Source of the DNA: Larix sibirica | Lineage: Eukaryota > Streptophyta > Pinopsida > Pinales > Pinaceae | DNA length: 24,594 bases | Direction of reading: 5' to 3' | NCBI GenBank assembly: GCA_004151065.3 | Contig: NWUY0300031805.1 | Location: 8,835 to 33,428, forward strand | In this document: in pieces, positions 20,390-24,594 of the stretch | Numbering within the stretch: the first letter of the stretch is position 1 | Layout: every line of letters begins with the position of its first letter | The notes under the pieces: generated by a model | Told to the model about the DNA's origin: nothing | The model's input: the letters and a program-made list of their open reading frames with translations, nothing else | Database searches by the model: none | Translations under genes and position numbers: made by a program

Positions 20390-21360
20390 AGATTAGTTGT
20401 AGAGCCTTTTGTTATATGATGGTCTCTCTTCACTGACTTTTTCGTAATTCATAAAGTACAAATATGCAACTAAACTCACATCTTTGAATTCAGGAGCATA
20501 ATTTCCAGGTCCGAAAGACCTTTTAGGTAGATTATTTATATCATCAAATTCTCCTTTCTCCCTAGGAAATGGGTATCTTAGGAGTTTGAGATCTCTGGGG
20601 GAGCAAATTTGCATACAATCTATATAGTAAGAACATTTTCCTCTATGCTATACATCTTCTAAGACTTATATTTTTCATTAATTGAATCAAATTACATCTA
20701 GTTGAATTTATGAACAATGGTTGATGGAGATGCATCACAGTATTTGCAAAAGTTGTGCTTGAACTTGTATGAATCAAATGATGGTTCAGCTCTATAAAGT
20801 TCCTTCATGGAGAAGAGGATCCTTAGAAACATTGTATCCTTGGGGTTTTATCAATCCTAATACTTTGTTCAATTCTTGCACTTTGTGTCCTTCCTAGTCT
20901 TAGAAACAAGACCTTTCTCAGTATGTTGCAAGGTGAGTGCTTATGGTTCTAGAGGAGGAATAATTTTTTGGCTCAAAGGGTATAATCAACATCCCATTCA
21001 TCATGAATAGTAAGTTCTATAAATCCAATGGTATTTGGTGTGACATTCCCAAGGCCAATCACCACACCTTCACTGGTATCCCTTTTAATGAGTTTGGGAT
21101 TAAGAGGAGGAAGAGTAGTACTAACAAAACATAGGAAAATAGTAGTATGGAGTTGAGCTACTTCAAAATGACTAAACATATTAAATCCTAAGAGGTGGAT
21201 ATGCTTGTTGGAGGGTATTTATATGAGGATATGAGAGTGAAACCTAATACTGGGGTAAAGCAAAGGACCAAAAAGGGCCATTATGAAGGGGTTCTCGAAA
21301 TCATCCAAGCAAAGTGTTTTCGGAAAAATGTCACAAGGGTGAGAAATTCCTCCTCTCCTA
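20390..21360 (-). pseudogene. Unidentified degenerate coding tract upstream of the capsid region
   Basis: From about 21360 to 20975 one minus-strand frame is open except for a single stop near 21216, including FENPFIMALFGPLLYPSIRF, then NMFSHFEVAQLHTTIFLCF and GVVIGLGNVTPNTIGFIEL. After several stops, MKELYRAEPSFDSYKFKHNF and CKYCDASPSTIVHKF appear near 20800-20700. A further open frame at 20393-20614 begins MQICSPRDLKLLRYPF. In this virus family the movement protein would lie here, but I cannot match its motifs. It could also be a separate element. Confidence 0.35.
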
Positions 21361-21805
21361 GCAGGTTGTAACCAAGGAAATAGTGTGAGTGATTATTAAT
21401 AATACTAAACACTAATAAGCTAAAACCAACTCATCAAATAAGAGAGAAATAAATATATTATCAAGTGATAAAATGTCGTAAAACAAAGTGAATGAGTTAG
21501 CTTCAACCATGTAGTATTGTCCAATTGAAAATCTTGTATTCAAATGGTGTCACCTAGAAGAGCGTAGCTCCAATGGCAGCCAACGCTCCCCTTTGGGATG
21601 GGTCCTTTTGAACTCTCTCAAATTTCTTGCTAAACAATTTGGAATGATGAGGAGAAACACTTGCTTATTGAGGAAGAAGTCAAGAGAGCTTTGAAATGAA
21701 AAATGATGATAAGGAGTATGAAAGATGATATCTCAAACTAAATATTGTAGCATAATATTGATATAGATTTATCTTATCAAATGCATGCTTTTTTAGTTCT
21801 AATAT
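21361..21805. other. Anonymous spacer between the pararetrovirus block and the copia LTR
   Basis: No open frame or repeat is recognised. The left end of the copia LTR could lie anywhere from about 21755 to 21806. Confidence 0.5.
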
Positions 21806-22031
21806 TGATTTACAGTGGGCTTGCAAATTGATTCATATAGTTAAACACAATTAAACTTGCACAAAATTAAATCCAGAAATTAGATAGATCTACATGATGA
21901 ACTGTGAAAATCTACATGATATTACAATTAAAATTAACACAATGGCACACAACAGATCAACAAAATACACAGAAGTTACCCTAGAAACCCCTCTCTTGGG
22001 GGAAAACCAACAAACCAATGAGCTTTCAACT

Positions 22032-22043
22032 CATCTATTTATC
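22032..22043 (-). promoter_or_regulatory. Possible TATA box of the copia LTR
   Basis: The minus strand reads GATAAATAGATG about 390 bases into the LTR, a plausible U3/R boundary. It is AT-rich by nature, so the call is weak. Confidence 0.3.
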
Positions 22044-22244
22044 AAACACTCATAAAAAGTGTTTACAACCGTGATTTTCTAGACCAAAAATCACACTACA
22101 TTACATTCCACCATACCTCTATTTACATATCCATTACATCTTATTTACAGGTGCAATACTACCAACTACTCATTAATGGAAATCCATAATTTCCTAACCA
22201 CTTTCAGTTTTTTTGTTACAACTGACTTGACTGGATCAACCTTG

Positions 22245-22386
22245 GTCGATCGCTTGTTGAGCTTTTAGTCATTCTATCAACTTCCCATCGACCAATCATT
22301 TTCCTTCAACTAGACAACTATTCCAGTCAATCAGTCGACCAAATTTCCACCATCTATCGACCTCCAACTTTAGTCGACTATCGACT
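22245..22386. promoter_or_regulatory. Cluster of six TCGAC/TCGAT motifs in U3
   Basis: GTCGAT at 22245, ATCGACC at 22287, GTCGACC at 22334, ATCGACC at 22356, GTCGACT at 22373 and TCGACT at 22381 lie in 142 bases of otherwise CpG-poor sequence. The position upstream of the candidate TATA box fits an LTR enhancer. A role is inferred only from density and position. Confidence 0.4.
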
Positions 22387-22430
22387 TTGCAAGTAGATTT
22401 ACATGCACTGAATATAAAATTCCCAATATT

Positions 22431-22437
22431 CTCCCAC
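22431..22437 (-). other. Polypurine tract of the copia element
   Basis: The minus strand reads GTGGGAG followed by AATATTGGGAATT. This tract, immediately before the LTR start, is the usual plus-strand primer of copia elements. Confidence 0.75.
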
Positions 22438-22479
22438 ATGTTGTCTTCTTTGCATAAACAGGAGATATAGAAATTTATT

Positions 22480-23016
22480 TCACTTGAGCAAGGCTAATAA
22501 TCCCATCATTTCCCTACACTAGGAAAAATTTATTGTGCTCATCAAATTGTTCAATGAGTCTACAATATTCTTCACCATGTCTACCTTTTCCAGTAACACC
22601 TTTTGGTTCTCCACCATTTATCTCATAAAATAGTATTGTACATCAATGTGCTTTGTATTTGCATGATATGATATGTTCTTTTCCAGGAATATTGCACTTT
22701 GACTGTCATAATCCAACCTAACAACATGCTAACCAAACCCAACATCTAAGCACAACCTCTGTAATCAAACAACTTCCTTGCATGCATGGGTAGTTTCCAT
22801 GTATTCAGCCTTAGTAGTCGACGACGCAATGATTTAATACCTCCTACTAATCGAACTGATTTCTCCAACGAATAACTTGAACACATATCCATTGGTCAAC
22901 CGTATACAGTCAATATATCTAGCCCAATTGGAATCAATAAAACCATGTGCATTGATTTCCTTTATGTTCATGGGTTCTCCTCCATAAAAAGTTGCATAAT
23001 CCATCATGTTGTGCAA
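22480..23016 (-). pseudogene. Copia RNase H, broken
   Basis: The frame open at 22834-23016 reads ATFYGGEPMNIKEINAHGFI, then DSNWARYIDCIRLTNGYVFK, the first RNase H strand of copia elements, where DSNWA stands for the usual DSDWA. After a stop at the end of SISRRY it continues ASSTTKAEYM (family: STTEAEYM, so the catalytic Glu before AEYM is Lys, while the AEYM Glu remains), THACKEVV, another stop, then DYDSQSAIFLEKN and HANTKHIDVQYYFM. It ends near 22480, close to the polypurine tract. The domain is recognisable over its full length but has several stops. Confidence 0.8.
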
Positions 23017-23284
23017 ATACCTAAATACTCTCTTGACTGTGGTCTAGTGCTCTTTTCTAGGTGTCTACATGTACCTACTCAATACTCCCACTTCATGGGA
23101 AATATATGGTCAAGTACAGACCATAGAATACATCATACTACCTACAACACTAGCATAGGGAACATTTGACATGTACTTTATTTCTACCTTTGTCTTAGGA
23201 CATTGTTCAATACATATAGCAGTAGGGACCTTGACTGATCTACTCTCCTCTATGTTTAAATGTTTTAGAACTGTCCCAACATAT
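23017..23284 (-). pseudogene. Copia linker between reverse transcriptase and RNase H
   Basis: The minus strand reads KEYVGTVLKHLNIEESRSVK, then KYMSNVPYASVVGSMMYSMV, a stop, and RVFRYLHNMM, the standard copia connection region. Stops interrupt it at least three times, one of them inside what is normally MVCTRPDI-like text. The ATGs at the ends of neighbouring frames are internal, not starts. Confidence 0.8.
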
Positions 23285-23755
23285 TTACTCTTTTAACCAA
23301 ATCCTTATACCTACTTGATCTCTCTTTATTTCCATTGCGAGAATGAAATTTTCTACTCCGAGATCCTTCATGTCGAACTTGGAGGATAGCTGCAGTTTTA
23401 CCCCCTTAATCATAGCCATGTTATTTCCAACCAACAACATGTTTTCAACATACAACACTACGTATACAAAGTGATCACCAACTTTCTTTCCATACACACA
23501 GGGATTAGCCTGACTTATCACAAACCGCAGTTGTTGGATATACATATCAAAATTCTAATACCACATCTTGGGTGATTGTTTTAGACCGTAGAGAGACTTC
23601 TTGAGCTTGTATACTAGCTCCTTTTCTCCTTCCACTATAAAACCTTCAGGTTGTTTCATATAGATTTCTTCTTCAATATTACCATGAAGAAAGGTTTTAT
23701 TTACATCCATTTGTTCTATATCAAGATCAAATGTTGCAGCCGACCATACCTCCTG
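23285..23755 (-). pseudogene. Copia reverse transcriptase, missing its N-terminal part
   Basis: The readable part starts near 23750 with ATFDLDIEQMDVNKTFLHGN, then EEEIYMKQPEGFIVEGEKEL and KLKKSLYGLKQSPKMWY, a stop, and the open frame 23285-23545 (DPCVYGKK-like start, VVLYVENMLLVGNNM, SSKFDMKDLGVENFILAMEI). The first catalytic Asp (QMDV, about 23707) is present. The catalytic pair YVDD is YVEN (23441-23452). The fingers region that normally precedes QMDV is absent because of a deletion. This would have been the replicating enzyme, and it is inactive on two counts. Confidence 0.85.
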
Positions 23756-23759
23756 ACAT

Positions 23760-24592
23760 CTGTAGTCTGTTGTTCCATCTCTTCCTTGGATTCAAACAAC
23801 TCACCTAAATACATACCTTCGTCGTTCATTTCAAACTCTTGTTTTTATGGTTCCTTTCATTTTTTAACCTCTTCATCTATGGAAGTGCAACTGGCTTCTA
23901 TGAAGATCAAATATCTAATATAAACTTCCTTTCTTGTAACTAGATTTCGCAACTTATACCCTTTCTCTCCATCCTTGTACTCGATGAAGATGCATTTCTT
24001 CAACTTGTTGTCAAGTTTGCTTATTTTCTCCTTTGGGATATGCACAAAGGCATGACACCCAAAAACCATTAGATGTGTAAGAGAGGTATTTTTACTATCC
24101 CATGCCCGTATTTTTACTATCCCACGACTCATATGGATTCTTGTTGACCAAAGTCATCAACAACGACCTATTCACTAGGTAACATGCAATGTCAACTACT
24201 TCTGTCCAAAATTCTTGTGTGATTCCTACACAACTGAGAATGCTCCTAGCTTTCTCCATTGACATTCTATTCATTCTTTCAGCAAATTCATTATGTTGAG
24301 GCATGTAGGGATTTTTGTTTTTTCAAGCTATATCGTGTTGTCTACAGAACTGTTTGAACACCTTCCCACAAAATTCTACTCCATTATTAGTTCTCACCAA
24401 GTTAATCTTTTTACTAGTATGATTTTCCAAAAGAGATTTGAACGCTTGAAACCTTTCAAAGACCTCATATTTCTTCCTTAGAAAATACAACCATGTCATT
24501 ATGGAGAAATCATCTATGAAAGAGATGTAATACTGTGATACTCCTAGTGATGGGACCGATACTAGTCCAAACACATCACTATGTATTAACTC
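23760..24592 (-). pseudogene. Copia integrase, broken
   Basis: From the window edge: ELIHSDVFGLVSVPSLG, then FIDDFSIMTWLYFLRKKYEV and KINLVRTNNGVEFCGKVF. A TGA follows at 24323-24325, then PQHNEFAERMNRMSMEKARS and PYESWDSKNT. A 22-bp duplication shifts the frame near 24105, and the domain continues LTHLMVFGCHAFVHIPKEKI and YKDGEKGYKLRN. The tail ends EFEMNDEGMYLGELFES and TTDVRR near 23750. Of the catalytic D, D and E, the first (HSD) and the Glu (AERMN) remain, but the second Asp is Asn (24386-24388). The zinc-binding N-terminus lies beyond the window. Confidence 0.9.
24086..24124. repeat. 22-bp tandem duplication inside the integrase
   Basis: GTATTTTTACTATCCCA occurs at 24086-24102 and again at 24108-24124. 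The duplicated unit is 22 bases, not a multiple of three, so it shifts the reading frame between WDSKNT and SLTHL. Confidence 0.95.
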
Positions 24593-24594
24593 TA

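Larger units (their letters stand above)
16690..21360 (-). mobile_element. Endogenous pararetrovirus fossil (Caulimoviridae-like)
   Basis: On the minus strand, from high to low coordinates, this block has an unidentified upstream coding tract, a Lys-rich stretch with a CCHC zinc knuckle (18920-18961), a coiled-coil-like segment, an aspartic protease (about 17620-17960) and a reverse transcriptase (about 16690-17310). That order, capsid then protease then polymerase, suits the virus family as well as Ty3/gypsy. The protease motif (IDTRAINSCAKY then YYW) and the segment after the reverse transcriptase catalytic box (GLALSKTKTEF, then EKGRIEL and a stop) look caulimovirid rather than gypsy. Stops and frameshifts occur throughout. 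RNase H and a confirmed movement protein are not seen. It is an inert remnant. Confidence 0.7.
21806..22428 (-). repeat. 3' LTR of the copia element
   Basis: The LTR begins on the minus strand at 22428 with TATTGGGAATTTTATATTC. Copia LTRs usually begin TGTTGGGAA, so the second base looks mutated. It follows the polypurine tract directly. The far end is uncertain: a TG in plus orientation (CA on the minus strand) occurs at 21806 and also at 21759. Inside are a CpG-containing motif cluster (22245-22386), a possible TATA box and the R-like phrase CCCCCAAGAGAGGGGTTTC. Confidence 0.65.
21806..24594 (-). mobile_element. Ty1/copia retrotransposon, 3' part, runs off the window
   Basis: On the minus strand the order is integrase (24592 down), reverse transcriptase, RNase H, polypurine tract (about 22431-22437) and 3' LTR. 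Integrase before reverse transcriptase defines Ty1/copia rather than Ty3/gypsy. Gag, protease and the 5' LTR must lie beyond base 24594 or be lost. The coding part is better preserved than the other elements in the window but has stops, a 22-bp duplication, a large internal deletion and lost catalytic residues. It cannot be autonomous. Confidence 0.9.

Noticed and set aside
21550-21600. Structured-looking GC-rich stretch as a tRNA
   Set aside because: I could not fold a cloverleaf with the conserved T-loop sequence, and no acceptor stem pairs.

Overview
The window looks like intergenic DNA from a large, repeat-rich plant nuclear genome. It is AT-rich, has no intact open reading frame longer than about 190 codons, and I recognise no host gene, tRNA or rRNA. 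Everything I can identify is a decayed retroelement: two LINE fragments, one long LTR candidate with an adjacent primer-binding-like site, one endogenous pararetrovirus (Caulimoviridae-like) and one Ty1/copia element. Retention of so many old, heavily mutated elements suggests a seed plant with a large genome, possibly a gymnosperm. The lineage cannot be proved from these bases.

Layout. Bases 1-3534 are mostly anonymous AT-rich sequence with a perfect 17-bp hairpin, a possible 454-bp inverted-repeat element and a 30-bp minisatellite. Bases 3535-4806 (+ strand) hold LINE fragment A: a zinc-binding domain, an RNase H domain and an A-tail. A nearly identical 311-bp tandem duplication (4798-5409) starts at that tail. 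Bases 5410-8317 are very AT-rich with several small tandem duplications and one N at 8165. Bases 8318-10622 (+) hold LINE fragment B: the end of reverse transcriptase, the zinc-binding domain, RNase H and an A-rich tail. Bases 10623-13720 are anonymous, with 60-, 68- and 53-bp duplications. Bases 13721-16486 (- strand) look like an LTR of about 2.75 kb next to a primer-binding-like site; it carries 59-bp and about 238-bp tandem arrays. Bases 16690 to about 21360 (-) are a pararetrovirus fossil with capsid zinc knuckle, protease and reverse transcriptase in family order. Bases 21806-24594 (-) are a Ty1/copia element: 3' LTR, polypurine tract, RNase H, reverse transcriptase and integrase. It runs off the right edge of the window.

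No element can be autonomous. Breaks include stop codons, frameshifts, lost catalytic residues (integrase D to N, copia RT YVDD to YVEN, LINE RNase H D to N and E to K or stop, pararetrovirus protease DTG to DTR), and a deletion that joins the copia integrase tail to the middle of its reverse transcriptase. I found no convincing new functional system. The points most worth checking are the pararetrovirus fossil with its unidentified upstream coding tract, the tandem arrays in the long LTR, a CpG-containing motif cluster in the copia U3, and the unusual number of two-copy tandem duplications of differing period.
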